A stretch of DNA of 64,000 nucleotides from NCBI GenBank assembly GCA_947289115.1, contig CAMYPG010000004.1, positions 28,056 through 92,055 of the forward strand. The letters run 5' to 3'. Position 1 is the stretch's first letter. Each line of letters begins with the position of its first letter. Below the pieces are notes generated by a model. It saw nothing but the letters and a program-made list of their open reading frames with translations, did not search any database and was not told the DNA's origin. Positions 26,780-35,691 of this stretch are shown here, one piece after another. This stretch comes from an uncultured Gardnerella sp. (GTDB lineage Bacteria > Actinomycetota > Actinomycetes > Actinomycetales > Bifidobacteriaceae). The translations under genes and the position numbers were made by a program.

Positions 26780-29263
26780 ATGAAACCTCAGTTGGGAGAT
26801 ATTATACTTGATCGCTACGCTTTAGTATCACCTTTGCGCGAAGAAGCGGGTCTTCAAGCATGGCATGCTAGCGATCGTATACTTGCTCGCGATTGTCAGC
26901 TTTTTATAGTACGTGATTCTCGTTTTCTTCCAGAAGTCAACACTATATCTTCTACTCTTGCTCTGTCCAGAATACGCAAATTTACGCCAGTTTTGAAGCT
27001 TCATCATATAGATGATGTCGCTATTATTATAACCGAGCTGGATTCTGGAGTAACTTTAAGCGATTATATGAAGCTACATAGTTCAACACTTAGCTATGAA
27101 GCAATACGTTCCATAGTTGCAGAAACAGCTAATGCGCTTAGTAAACTGTTAGCAGATGGAATAACACACTATGCTATTTCTACGAATACCGTAAGGCTTA
27201 CTGATTCTGGAGTAGAACTGGCAGATGCTCCGATAAGCCCTCTTTTAAAAGATGTGACTATTGAAGATGAAAAGCCAAAAAAGTCAGCAGAAGATGGGGA
27301 GTCTGCTGTAGAGTCTGCCGACGAAGGTTCAGGTAACGATTTTAACCATCCTAAAGCTCAAAATAAGAGCATAGAAAATATTGCTACGCATCAACTTTCA
27401 GCATTGCTATATGCTCTACTAACTAGAACAAATTACACTCAGAATAATTCTGTATTTAATCTTTCTAGGCTTACAGATGGAGTGCCTAGTGAATTTTCTA
27501 TGATTTGTAGAAGAGGACTTTCTTCTACAGAAGATTCCAATATTATACCTATGGCATCAATAGGAGAGCTATTAGCATTACTTGGATCTTATACTCCTGT
27601 TAGAAAACTTTCTGATAAAGATATTATTTTTGATAAAACTACAAGTAAAGCCTCCGTTCAAAATGCGTTATTGCTTCCAGAAGACGATAAAAATCTTCTT
27701 GATTTTCCAGAAGGATTAGCCCAAAATGAGGACTTGCTCGAAAATAAATTATCAGAACAGGAGTCCAATAACAGTCTTGACTCTGTTGAGAAACTAGATG
27801 ATAGTAAACAGGGTAAATCCAATAAAAATGCTGGTTTTACAGGCGGATTGTCTGCAGCAGGAGCTGGTTTAAAAAATGCTGGAAGAACTATAGGAGCATT
27901 AAGCGCTCTTCTTAAAAGAAACAATAAGAACGATTTAGATAATAATTCAGATTCTTCTACAGAAACTGACTCTACTGGAACAGATTATGACTTCCATGAT
28001 ATTGCTGCCGCAGAAATGGCTAATATTTTAGCACCTACGGAACTTGATGCAGATGATTCTATATTCCACAACCTATCTTCCACATACACAAGTTTTCCTA
28101 GTTATTCAGAAAGCAAGTCTTCTGATGCGTTAAATAATGAAGAAGCAGAAAAATATAACAATATAGAAAACGAATCAGATTCTAAAAACGATTATTCACA
28201 AAAAGATAATTTAGCTTCCCCATTAATGCCTAGAAGATTTGATTTTGAAGACCTTCTCACAGATAACACTAAACACACTGAGCTGATGTCTAGACCACAA
28301 AGTTTACCTTTGGAAGCAGAATCAACAGGTAGGGTTCCAGTTGTAGATAGTAATGGGCGTTTTATTGCTCCTGGAGAAGAATCTGCACGCGCTTTGCGTG
28401 AAGAAGAGTTGGAAAATGGTGACTATGAAGATTATGATGGCGGTTCTTTAAAGTCATCTTATTCTTCAATGCCTCCTAGTTTCCAGCCTCATGAGCGTCA
28501 GGAATCTCTGGAGTCCAAAAAGAATTCTGGGCAGAATGGCGTGGATATAGCAGACGCAAAAATTTTTGGCGGTATTTCAACAAAGGTTCTTGCAATCAGT
28601 GTTGTTGCAATATTGGTTGTAGTGGTATTCGCATTATCTTTGCATAGTCTTTTTAATTCTCATGATGCTCCTTCTAGTTTTACAAAATCTAACTCGTGGG
28701 ATTCTCAAAGCGTAGAAAATGTTCCTTTTGGAAGTCAAGGTGTTCTTCCAGAAGATAAAAGTGATTCGTCTAAGAATAAAGCAAAATCTGATTCCAATGC
28801 TGTTTCTAAGGCTGATGCAAACGCAAAGAAAGACAAATTAAATAAAGAAAACAAATCAAATAAAAGTAAGCATAAAAAACTTAATAAGAGTAAGAAGGTA
28901 AAGCAGGTTCCAAAACCTAAAATGCCTACTAACACTACGCCTTATCCTATAGATGTACAACAATTCTTGGATTACACGGCTAACCAGAGAGGTTATGGCT
29001 ATTACATGCATTTGGCTCAACCTCAAGAAGCATATCGTTTTGTTGTTTCAATTCGTTCTTCTGGAGGACATGGTTATTTGATTGCGAATTCTAAAAATGA
29101 TCCTAGTGCTGGAGATAAAGTTGCTGATTTTACCTTTGATGCCAGTGGTGTAACAGATGTAAAGTTCAAAAAACCTATTACGGCACAAGACTTTATTTTG
29201 TGGGTTCCAGAGGACTCTATGCCTCAAAACAGCCTATACATTAATTACGTAAAAATTTACTAA
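26780..29263 (+). CDS. Pseudokinase with membrane segment and extracellular domain (MviN-linked)
   Basis: 827 residues. Residues about 10-270 have the protein-kinase fold, but the catalytic HRD is replaced (GITHYAISTNTV) and DFG is lost (GVELADAPIS), so it should be inactive. A long acidic, Ser/Asp/Asn-rich region follows (about 275-590). A membrane segment at about 602-625 is followed by a Lys-rich linker and an extracellular beta-sandwich (about 715-827). This is the same arrangement as the C-terminal part of mycobacterial MviN, which recruits an FHA protein when phosphorylated. It lies 125 bases after murJ, and FhaA and PknB homologues occur in this window. GGGGAG precedes the ATG. Confidence 0.82.
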   Translation: MKPQLGDIILDRYALVSPLREEAGLQAWHASDRILARDCQLFIVRDSRFLPEVNTISSTLALSRIRKFTPVLKLHHIDDVAIIITELDSGVTLSDYMKLHSSTLSYEAIRSIVAETANALSKLLADGITHYAISTNTVRLTDSGVELADAPISPLLKDVTIEDEKPKKSAEDGESAVESADEGSGNDFNHPKAQNKSIENIATHQLSALLYALLTRTNYTQNNSVFNLSRLTDGVPSEFSMICRRGLSSTEDSNIIPMASIGELLALLGSYTPVRKLSDKDIIFDKTTSKASVQNALLLPEDDKNLLDFPEGLAQNEDLLENKLSEQESNNSLDSVEKLDDSKQGKSNKNAGFTGGLSAAGAGLKNAGRTIGALSALLKRNNKNDLDNNSDSSTETDSTGTDYDFHDIAAAEMANILAPTELDADDSIFHNLSSTYTSFPSYSESKSSDALNNEEAEKYNNIENESDSKNDYSQKDNLASPLMPRRFDFEDLLTDNTKHTELMSRPQSLPLEAESTGRVPVVDSNGRFIAPGEESARALREEELENGDYEDYDGGSLKSSYSSMPPSFQPHERQESLESKKNSGQNGVDIADAKIFGGISTKVLAISVVAILVVVVFALSLHSLFNSHDAPSSFTKSNSWDSQSVENVPFGSQGVLPEDKSDSSKNKAKSDSNAVSKADANAKKDKLNKENKSNKSKHKKLNKSKKVKQVPKPKMPTNTTPYPIDVQQFLDYTANQRGYGYYMHLAQPQEAYRFVVSIRSSGGHGYLIANSKNDPSAGDKVADFTFDASGVTDVKFKKPITAQDFILWVPEDSMPQNSLYINYVKIY

Positions 29264-29300
29264 ATTTTATTAAGATTATTGAGAATATTAGGAATATTTT

Positions 29301-30242
29301 ATGGAAAAACTAAACAAAAAAGTAATAATTATTGGCTCTGGGCCTGCGGGTTATACTGCGGCATTGTATTTAGCACGCGCAGGCTACACTCCTTTGGTCA
29401 TTGCTGGAGCATTAACTCCTGGTGGACAACTCATGAACACTACAGAGGTTGAAAATTATCCAGGATTTGTAGATGGAATACTTGGACCAGATTTAATGGA
29501 AGCTATGCAAAAGCAAGCAGAAAAATTTGGAGCACAAATTATATTAAACGATGTCGTGTCTGTAGATTTTAAGGACGATTTGAAGACAGTTACAACAGAC
29601 GATGGAGAAACTTATACAGCAAATGCAGTAATCATTTCTACAGGCTCGCAAGTGCGAAAATTGGGGGTTCCTGGAGAGCAAGAATACTCTGGACGAGGTG
29701 TTTCTTATTGTGCAACTTGTGATGGATTCTTCTTTAGAGGAAAACCAATCGTTGTAGTTGGCGGAGGCGATTCAGCTTTTGAAGAGGCATTGTTCCTAAC
29801 TAGATTTGGTTCTTCTGTAACATTGATTCATAGGCGCGATTCATTCCGTGCTTCTAAAATCATGATTGATAGAGCTCGCAAAAATGAGAAGATTAAATTT
29901 GTTTTAAACTCTGTTGTTCAATCAATAAATGGTTCCAATGAAGATGCTCAGTCTGTAACTGTAAAAAATGTTGTAACTGGAGAAACTCAAGATATTGAAG
30001 CATCTGGTATTTTCGTTGCTATTGGTCATCTACCATCAACCTCATTCTTAAATAACTCTATAGCTCTTAACGAAGATGGAACTATTTCAGTACAGGGTGC
30101 ATCTACTAAAACATCTATTCCTGGTATTTTTGCTGCAGGAGATGTGGTAGATAGCGTTTATAGGCAAGCAATATCTGCAGCAGGAATGGGCTGCCGCGCT
30201 GCTCTTGATGCTCAAGCTTATTTAAATGATTTAAGCGAATAA
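29301..30242 (+). CDS. trxB: Thioredoxin reductase
   Basis: NADPH-dependent flavoenzyme that reduces thioredoxin. 313 residues, the usual length. FAD-binding GSGPAGYTAALYLARAG at the N-terminus, redox-active CATC in SYCATCDGFFF (about 136-139), NADPH-binding VVGGGDSAFEEAL and the C-terminal FAAGDVVD are all present. AGGA lies about 9 bases before the ATG. It follows the pseudokinase by 37 bases and may end that operon; the strong hairpin at 30266-30310 stops transcription against parB. A parS-like site lies right after the stop. Confidence 0.96.
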   Translation: MEKLNKKVIIIGSGPAGYTAALYLARAGYTPLVIAGALTPGGQLMNTTEVENYPGFVDGILGPDLMEAMQKQAEKFGAQIILNDVVSVDFKDDLKTVTTDDGETYTANAVIISTGSQVRKLGVPGEQEYSGRGVSYCATCDGFFFRGKPIVVVGGGDSAFEEALFLTRFGSSVTLIHRRDSFRASKIMIDRARKNEKIKFVLNSVVQSINGSNEDAQSVTVKNVVTGETQDIEASGIFVAIGHLPSTSFLNNSIALNEDGTISVQGASTKTSIPGIFAAGDVVDSVYRQAISAAGMGCRAALDAQAYLNDLSE

Positions 30243-30249
30243 TAAATTA

Positions 30250-30265
30250 TGTTCCACGTGAAACA
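30250..30265. promoter_or_regulatory. parS-like site 1
   Basis: TGTTCCACGTGAAACA has one difference from the bacterial parS consensus TGTTTCACGTGAAACA. It sits between trxB and parB. Confidence 0.85.
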
Positions 30266-30310
30266 AAAAGCTTCAATGAATTACTTTAAAAGTAATTCAT
30301 TGAAGCTTTT
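30266..30310. terminator. Bidirectional terminator between trxB and parB
   Basis: A 21-bp perfect stem (30266-30286 with 30290-30310) with a 3-base loop begins AAAAGC and ends GCTTTT. It serves both converging genes. Confidence 0.9.
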
Positions 30311-30337
30311 CAGTTTGTATTATGTTAATTTATGTTG

Positions 30338-31618
30338 CTAATCTTTTTTGTTTACTAAAATGTCAAAAATCCTTTGCATTTCTTCTGGAGATGAAAATAC
30401 AATTTCGATTCTTCCATGGTTTTCTGTGCCCTTAATTGCAACTTTTGTAGAAAATATATTCTCAAGTTGTTTTCTAATAGGAGAATGCGCCCACTTATTA
30501 TTTCTTTGAACCCTATTTCTCTTAGAAGACTCATCACTATTGTCTACTCTAATAGACACAATCTCTTCAGTACTTCTAACAGATAAGCCTTCTGCAATTA
30601 TTCGTTTTGCCAATGATTCCATTTCTTCAGATGTAGGCAAAGCAAGAAGTGCGCGAGCATGACCTGCAGAAAGAACACCAGATGCAACATGCTTTTGCAC
30701 GCTAGCTGGAAGATTTAACAGACGTAAAGTGTTTGCTATTTGCGGACGTGATTTAGACACAGATTTTGAGAGTTGAACCTGTGTTAATCCAAAATCATCA
30801 ATCATCTGAGCATACGCTGCAGCTTCTTCTAAAGGATTTAAAGCAACTCTGTGCAGATTCTCCAAAAGAGCATCTCTAAGCATATTCTCATCAGAAGTTG
30901 TTCTAACAATTGCTGGAACTTTTTTAAGACCAGCTAATTGAGTTGCTCTCCATCTGCGCTCACCCATTATTAATTCATAATGAGCATTATGCGTATCCTC
31001 TTGATCTATGTTATTAATTTTTCGCACAACAATAGGCTGCAAAACTCCAACTTCTTTGATTGATGCAGCTAATTCTTGAAGCTCTTCTTCATCAAAAATC
31101 GTACGCGGCTGGTGAGCATTTGGAACAATATCAGTTGGATCTAAATATGCTAAATAGCCGCCTTCAACAGGTTTTAATTCTTTATTTTCCGCGTTGTGTT
31201 TTTCATCAATTGTTTTATTAAAAATTTTCTTTTCTTCAGTTTTTTGTTTTGAAGACACAAACGTTTTAGACGCAGAATCACCAAAGAAAAAGTCAATTGG
31301 TCTAGTTACATCGTCAATTGATGGCATAGAAGATCGCTTTGACGAATGCTTATTTTTATTAGCAATCGGCGGCACTGTTTCACGTGAAACGGTGGTTTTT
31401 TGAACATTATTTTGACCTTCATGTGGAGAAATTGCTTTATCAATACTAGGAACTTTAGTTTCACGTGAAACATCGTTAAAAACATCTTTTTGTATTAATG
31501 TTTCATGTGAAACATTTTCATTATTTTTTGCCTCAGCATTAACAAGAGCATTTTCCCCAGGTAGTGCAGGAAATAGCGCCCCTAACCCTTTGCCTAAACG
31601 AGATTTAGTTGTACTCAT
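30338..31618 (-). CDS. parB: Chromosome partitioning protein ParB
   Basis: Binds parS sites near the origin, spreads as a CTP-dependent clamp and works with ParA to segregate origins. 426 residues, longer than the usual 300 or so because of a low-complexity N-terminal part (about 25-135) rich in Asn/Lys/Ser. The ParB/Srx domain follows at about 150-250, with HQPRTIF and the CTP-binding GERRWRATQLAGL. The helix-turn-helix (about 260-340) includes LTQVQLSKSVSKSRP. The C-terminal dimer domain ends the protein. Three parS-like sites lie inside its own N-terminal coding part. The start overlaps the parA stop (TAATG). Confidence 0.95.
   Translation of the reverse strand: MSTTKSRLGKGLGALFPALPGENALVNAEAKNNENVSHETLIQKDVFNDVSRETKVPSIDKAISPHEGQNNVQKTTVSRETVPPIANKNKHSSKRSSMPSIDDVTRPIDFFFGDSASKTFVSSKQKTEEKKIFNKTIDEKHNAENKELKPVEGGYLAYLDPTDIVPNAHQPRTIFDEEELQELAASIKEVGVLQPIVVRKINNIDQEDTHNAHYELIMGERRWRATQLAGLKKVPAIVRTTSDENMLRDALLENLHRVALNPLEEAAAYAQMIDDFGLTQVQLSKSVSKSRPQIANTLRLLNLPASVQKHVASGVLSAGHARALLALPTSEEMESLAKRIIAEGLSVRSTEEIVSIRVDNSDESSKRNRVQRNNKWAHSPIRKQLENIFSTKVAIKGTENHGRIEIVFSSPEEMQRIFDILVNKKD
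31376..31391. promoter_or_regulatory. parS-like site 2 (inside parB)
   Basis: TGTTTCACGTGAAACG matches parS except for the last base. It is in the low-complexity N-terminal coding part of parB. Confidence 0.88.
31457..31472. promoter_or_regulatory. parS-like site 3 (inside parB)
   Basis: AGTTTCACGTGAAACA differs from parS only at the first base. Confidence 0.88.
31499..31514. promoter_or_regulatory. parS-like site 4 (inside parB)
   Basis: TGTTTCATGTGAAACA has one internal change (CATGTG for CACGTG). Confidence 0.7.
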
Positions 31619-32568
31619 TATGCATTACCCTCTCTTTTAGCGTCAATTACAGCTAAAATAGCATCAGACTTATTTGCTATCTCTAACGCAGCTTCCCTAT
31701 ACGACACTGCTCCAGTTCCGTGTGGATCATAAGTTATAACACTTTGATTAAAACTTGGTGCTTCTGGTATTTTGACAGTTCTTGGAATGGTAGTATTTAG
31801 AACAATATTTGGATAATGGTTTTTAACTTCTTGAAACACTTCTCTACCAAGAAGAGTTCGCTTATCAAACATCGTTACTAACATTGTTGAAACAACCAGC
31901 GTAGGATTGTAATGTTGTTGCACTAATCCAATTGTCCTAATGAGTTGTCCTAATCCTTCTAGTGCATAATATTCAGCTTGAATTGGTATTAGCATTTCAT
32001 GAGCAGCACACATCGCGTTAATTACCAAAAGACCTAGAGATGGTGGACAATCAATAAACACATAATCGTAGTGCTCATTATTATTGCCAAGAAACTCATT
32101 AACAGCATTTTTAAGAAGATTATTTCGATCTTCCATCTGCGCAACTTCTAGTTCTGCTCCACTTAAATCAATAGAAGCAGGAACAACATCAAGTCCTTCA
32201 ATATCTGGGCAAGTTTTCTTTACTTCAGCAATAGTTTTTCTTCCCTCGATAACATCATAAACAGAGGGATCTGCTGAAGAATGAGGTATATTCATAGCTG
32301 TGGAAGCATTACCCTGAGGGTCCATGTCAATCAACAAAACTTTTGAACCACCAATAGCCATAGCTGCAGATAAATTTACAGCCGAACTGGTTTTGCCAAC
32401 ACCACCCTTTTGATTCGCAACAGCAATAAATCGCGTTTCTTTAGGCTTAGGAAAAACTACCCCATCAATGGCATGAAATCGGCTTGATATATTAGCCAAT
32501 TCACTACCTAAGGAAGATCCAGAATCTCCAAAAATACGCTTAATCGTATCTTCAGCTGACTCCACCAT
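31618..32568 (-). CDS. parA: Chromosome partitioning ATPase ParA (Soj)
   Basis: Walker-type ATPase that forms the nucleoid-bound gradient for ParB-parS movement. About 316 residues. The deviant Walker A KGGVGKTSSAVNL is preceded by FIAVANQ; ParA motifs LLIDMDPQGNAST and DYVFIDCPPSLGLL follow. I chose the ATG at 32568, which has GGTGGA upstream; a GTG at 32580 would add four residues with a poorer site. It leads a parA-parB operon, and three parS-like sites lie in the 298 bases upstream, which may allow feedback on its own promoter. Confidence 0.95.
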   Translation of the reverse strand: MVESAEDTIKRIFGDSGSSLGSELANISSRFHAIDGVVFPKPKETRFIAVANQKGGVGKTSSAVNLSAAMAIGGSKVLLIDMDPQGNASTAMNIPHSSADPSVYDVIEGRKTIAEVKKTCPDIEGLDVVPASIDLSGAELEVAQMEDRNNLLKNAVNEFLGNNNEHYDYVFIDCPPSLGLLVINAMCAAHEMLIPIQAEYYALEGLGQLIRTIGLVQQHYNPTLVVSTMLVTMFDKRTLLGREVFQEVKNHYPNIVLNTTIPRTVKIPEAPSFNQSVITYDPHGTGAVSYREAALEIANKSDAILAVIDAKREGNA

Positions 32569-32684
32569 AACTTCATCCACCCCCGACCACCTATGGGAAA
32601 ATTACCATAATTTAACCAATTTAAACCTTAGTATTTTCAAGTTTCGTTTCTTCTATGGACATAAAACACAGCAAAAAGAGCACA

Positions 32685-32700
32685 AGTTTCACGTGAAACA
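32685..32700. promoter_or_regulatory. parS-like site 5 (upstream of parA)
   Basis: AGTTTCACGTGAAACA, one end-base difference from consensus, in the gap between rsmG and parA. Confidence 0.88.
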
Positions 32701-32792
32701 CGTGCTAAATATAAAGGAAAATGACGAAAGATAGAAAACAAAATAAACTATATTATACGTATTTTATACAAACATTTTTACATAAAAATATT

Positions 32793-32808
32793 TGTTTCAC
32801 GTAAAACA
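32793..32808. promoter_or_regulatory. parS-like site 6 (upstream of parA)
   Basis: TGTTTCACGTAAAACA, one internal difference from consensus. Confidence 0.75.
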
Positions 32809-32820
32809 CTGGAAGATTAA

Positions 32821-32836
32821 AGTTTCACGTGAAACG
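32821..32836. promoter_or_regulatory. parS-like site 7 (upstream of parA)
   Basis: AGTTTCACGTGAAACG keeps the inner 14 bases; both end bases differ. It is 12 bases from site 6. Confidence 0.82.
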
Positions 32837-32866
32837 AATTATTTTATATGTAATTAATAATATGAA

Positions 32867-33577
32867 TTATGCTTTGTCAACTAATACAACAGTCGTAGAT
32901 TGAAGACCATTTGCAACAGGAGCATCAACAACCCTAGGATTCACACCCTTCGCTTTTTTGATCATTTTTGCGGCTTTCTCAATTTCAGCCTGGGCAGATT
33001 TTCCCTTTAACGCAATCAGTTGACCATGCGTATTTAATAGAGGGATAGTCCACCCTGCTAGTTTTGTCATAGGTGCTACAGCTCTACACGTTACAACGTC
33101 AAACGGTGATATATCATGAGATTTTATTTTTTCAATAATTTCATCTGATCTTCCGTGAAAAATAGTGACATTGTCTAATCCCATAAGTTCTACACATTCT
33201 TTTAGCCAAAGAACGCGTCTTTCCATAGGTTCAATTAATGTTACATCACAATCAGGCAAACATGCTGCTATAACAATACCAGGGAATCCACCACCACTTC
33301 CTACGTCTGCTATAGATTTTTTCTTAGACTTTTTAATAGCTTCCTTAATAAAAGGAACAACAGCTGCAGAATTTAATATATGTCTTTCCCAGAGAATACT
33401 CATATCTCTAGGTCCAACTAATCCTCTCAGCAAGCCCTCTTTTTGAAGTTTCACGTGAAACATCTTACATTTATCAAGAGCATCACCTAAAACTTCGCTT
33501 AGCAATGGTGAATTTTCTAATTCATCAATTGTCTCTTGAGTATTATCGTTATTATCTTTATTTAAATTTTCTTCCAT
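32867..33577 (-). CDS. rsmG: 16S rRNA (guanine-527 N7) methyltransferase
   Basis: RsmG (GidB) methylates G527 of 16S rRNA using SAM; loss gives low-level streptomycin resistance in many bacteria. 236 residues. SAM-binding DVGSGGGFPGIVIA, acidic LIEPMERR, and the late motifs VTCRAVAPM and LIALKGK are visible. The start is preceded by GGGGAAG. It belongs to the reverse-strand series rpmH-rnpA-yidD-yidC-khpB-rsmG-parA-parB. A parS-like site lies within its N-terminal coding region. Confidence 0.95.
   Translation of the reverse strand: MEENLNKDNNDNTQETIDELENSPLLSEVLGDALDKCKMFHVKLQKEGLLRGLVGPRDMSILWERHILNSAAVVPFIKEAIKKSKKKSIADVGSGGGFPGIVIAACLPDCDVTLIEPMERRVLWLKECVELMGLDNVTIFHGRSDEIIEKIKSHDISPFDVVTCRAVAPMTKLAGWTIPLLNTHGQLIALKGKSAQAEIEKAAKMIKKAKGVNPRVVDAPVANGLQSTTVVLVDKA
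33447..33462. promoter_or_regulatory. parS-like site 8 (inside rsmG)
   Basis: AGTTTCACGTGAAACA, one end-base difference, in the coding sequence for MFHVKLQ of RsmG. Confidence 0.88.
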
Positions 33578-33693
33578 ACTTCCCCGCGCTTATCAAATAA
33601 AAAGTAACACAATAAAACATTTTTTGTTTCATTGTGTTACTTTTATAGTGTTTCAACAGCCTCGTGCAATCATGAAAATTGCAAAATCTTAAA

Positions 33694-34251
33694 TCAGTCT
33701 TCTATATACTCTTCATCTACGTCAACAGCTATATCATCAAGATCTTCGTCTTCAACTGCACTTACAGGCATATAAACGGTTACATAACGATGTGGTTCTT
33801 CTCCATGAGACCTAGAACGCAGACCCTCATCTCGCACAGTGTCATGAATTACTTTACGTTCAAATGAATTCATCGGCTTCAATTCAACTGGATCCCCAGT
33901 CTCACGAACCTCATCAACAGCATCCAAAGCAATATCACGCAAATGCTGACGCTTACGCTTAAGGAATCCATCAACATCAACAATTAAATGAGATCTCTCA
34001 CCAGTTTTTTGTTGAATAGCTAATCGGCTAAGCTGCTGCAATGCGTCAACAACTTCTCCATCCCTGCCAATCAAATGCTTAATATCGGAATCATCATCCG
34101 CAACAATCTGAATCATCGGTCTATTGTTACGAACACCCATTTCAATATCGCCCTCATAATCAGCAATATCTAGAAGTCCTTCTAAGTAATCGGCAGCTAT
34201 ATCAGCTTCCTCATTGAGCTGGTCAATGCTTCTAGTTTCGTCTTGCGCCAT
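33694..34251 (-). CDS. khpB: RNA-binding protein KhpB/Jag (KH and R3H domains)
   Basis: 185 residues, cytosolic. The N-terminal helical part is followed by a KH domain (about 50-115, with LIGRDGEVVDALQQL, the GxxG-like loop) and an R3H domain (about 118-170, with FERKVIHD and the RSRSHGEEPHRYV signature). The C-terminal tail is very acidic. The Jag-N domain of Firmicutes homologues is absent, as in other Actinobacteria. Partners such as KhpA bind small RNAs and mRNAs and affect cell division. It lies just downstream of yidC. Confidence 0.9.
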   Translation of the reverse strand: MAQDETRSIDQLNEEADIAADYLEGLLDIADYEGDIEMGVRNNRPMIQIVADDDSDIKHLIGRDGEVVDALQQLSRLAIQQKTGERSHLIVDVDGFLKRKRQHLRDIALDAVDEVRETGDPVELKPMNSFERKVIHDTVRDEGLRSRSHGEEPHRYVTVYMPVSAVEDEDLDDIAVDVDEEYIED

Positions 34252-34357
34252 TTACATACTCCTTAATTGCAATAAATGTCAAGAATCACAATTCTGTTTA
34301 CAAGTGTAACTGAAGATAAATCCAAAATTACCTACTTGTTTATTCACATATTTTTAT

Positions 34358-35365
34358 CTATTTATTTTTTCGCTTACGCGTAGGCTGCTTACGTTGAAAC
34401 CCTTCGGCTTCTCTACGCTTAGCTTCTTCGCGAGCTTTTTGAAGCTTTTCTTCTTCAATAGATGGCAATCCTTCACGTTTACGACGTTCGGATTCATTCT
34501 TATAATCTCGTTTTTCTTTTTCCTCCGCAGCTGGAGAACCTGGAGTTGGGAAAGCATATACCTGCCAAATAGAGCGAAGCATATTCATAATGTTGTTTAC
34601 AAGCCAATAAACAAGCATTGCAAATGGAAGAGCGAATGCAGAGAAAACGTAGATTAATGGGAATCCCCACATCATAAGTTTTTGCATCGTATACTGGGGA
34701 CCCTGCTTCGATTCTGGCGGAAGATTCTTACGAATATTGTTAAATTGCATGTACCACATTGCAGCACACATCAATATAACAAAGATTACAATAACAACTT
34801 TTCCGCCCGCTTGAACCGTCATAAACGTGTCGGAAACACCAACGCCAAACACATGAGTTTTAACAAATTGCTGTGCTGTAGCAACATCAAAAGCACCAAG
34901 AGCAGTATGCTTGCCTCTAGCAATAAATGGTATAACGGAAAGCGTGTACCAAATACTCATAAACGCTGGACCTTGAATCATCATTGGCAGGCAGCTTCCT
35001 GCAGGATTTGCGTTGTTTTCTTGATACAGCTTCATCATTTCTCGCTGCATGGCTTCTTTGCTAGCAGGATCGCTTTTACCCTTATACTTTTGCTGAATTT
35101 TCTTCATTTTAGGAGCGATTGCTTGCATATTGCGCATACCTTTAATGCTTTTTATAAAGGCAGGGAATATGCACGCGTGCACAACAAGCACAAGGAAAAC
35201 GATTGAAAGTACCCAAGAGAATCCAATTTCATTCATCCCAATAAGAACAAATAGCTTGTGGAAAAGTGACATTACTTGAGTCATAAGCCATTCAACTGGC
35301 GTAAGGATTTTATAAAACCATCCCCAAATTCCGTTATCAAGTAAGAAATGATCTTGATTAAACAT
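34358..35365 (-). CDS. yidC: Membrane protein insertase YidC
   Basis: Inserts and folds inner-membrane proteins with or without SecYEG. 335 residues with about five hydrophobic segments. The conserved Oxa1/YidC core begins SFVLS-like at GFSWVLSIVFLVLVV, with the helical loop QAIAPKMKKIQQKYKGK and LPMMIQGPAF. The last 65 residues are strongly basic, rich in Lys/Arg/Glu, and suited to binding ribosomes. It overlaps yidD (TAATG), so translation is coupled. Confidence 0.95.
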   Translation of the reverse strand: MFNQDHFLLDNGIWGWFYKILTPVEWLMTQVMSLFHKLFVLIGMNEIGFSWVLSIVFLVLVVHACIFPAFIKSIKGMRNMQAIAPKMKKIQQKYKGKSDPASKEAMQREMMKLYQENNANPAGSCLPMMIQGPAFMSIWYTLSVIPFIARGKHTALGAFDVATAQQFVKTHVFGVGVSDTFMTVQAGGKVVIVIFVILMCAAMWYMQFNNIRKNLPPESKQGPQYTMQKLMMWGFPLIYVFSAFALPFAMLVYWLVNNIMNMLRSIWQVYAFPTPGSPAAEEKEKRDYKNESERRKREGLPSIEEEKLQKAREEAKRREAEGFQRKQPTRKRKNK

Positions 35366-35685
35366 TAGTTATCCTTGTCTTCGTCAGCCAAGGGAGTTAA
35401 CCGTGGCTCTTCATGCGCTTTAGACCAGGCGCAACGATAAAAAATTGAATATTTTCGTGGTACGTCGTCAATACTGCAGCTAGTCCATGGTCTACAGCGC
35501 AACAGACGTAAAACGGCTAGAATACCACCCTTAAACGCCCCATAGCGGCTAACGGCTTCTATAGCGTATCTTGAGCACGTTGGATAATAACGACAGCAAG
35601 CAGGTCTTTTGGCAGAAATCACGCGTTGATACCAGCGAATCGCTTTTATAATCAAATTCGCTACAACACTATTTCTACCGCTCAT
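35365..35685 (-). CDS. yidD: Membrane protein insertion efficiency factor YidD
   Basis: 106 residues; assists YidC-dependent insertion. The family core is clear: LIIKAIRWYQRVIS, CRYYPTCSRYAIEAVSRYG, GGILAVLRLLRCRPW. The N-terminal helix is amphipathic. It is longer than the 70-85 residues typical because of a C-terminal extension with more Cys and acidic residues. It lies between rnpA (6 bases away) and yidC (overlapping). Confidence 0.93.
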   Translation of the reverse strand: MSGRNSVVANLIIKAIRWYQRVISAKRPACCRYYPTCSRYAIEAVSRYGAFKGGILAVLRLLRCRPWTSCSIDDVPRKYSIFYRCAWSKAHEEPRLTPLADEDKDN

Positions 35686-35691
35686 GATTCA

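Noticed and set aside
32593..32866. The CACGTG palindromes before parA as transcription-factor operators
   Set aside because: The 16-bp spread and match to TGTTTCACGTGAAACA, next to parAB, identify them as parS sites.
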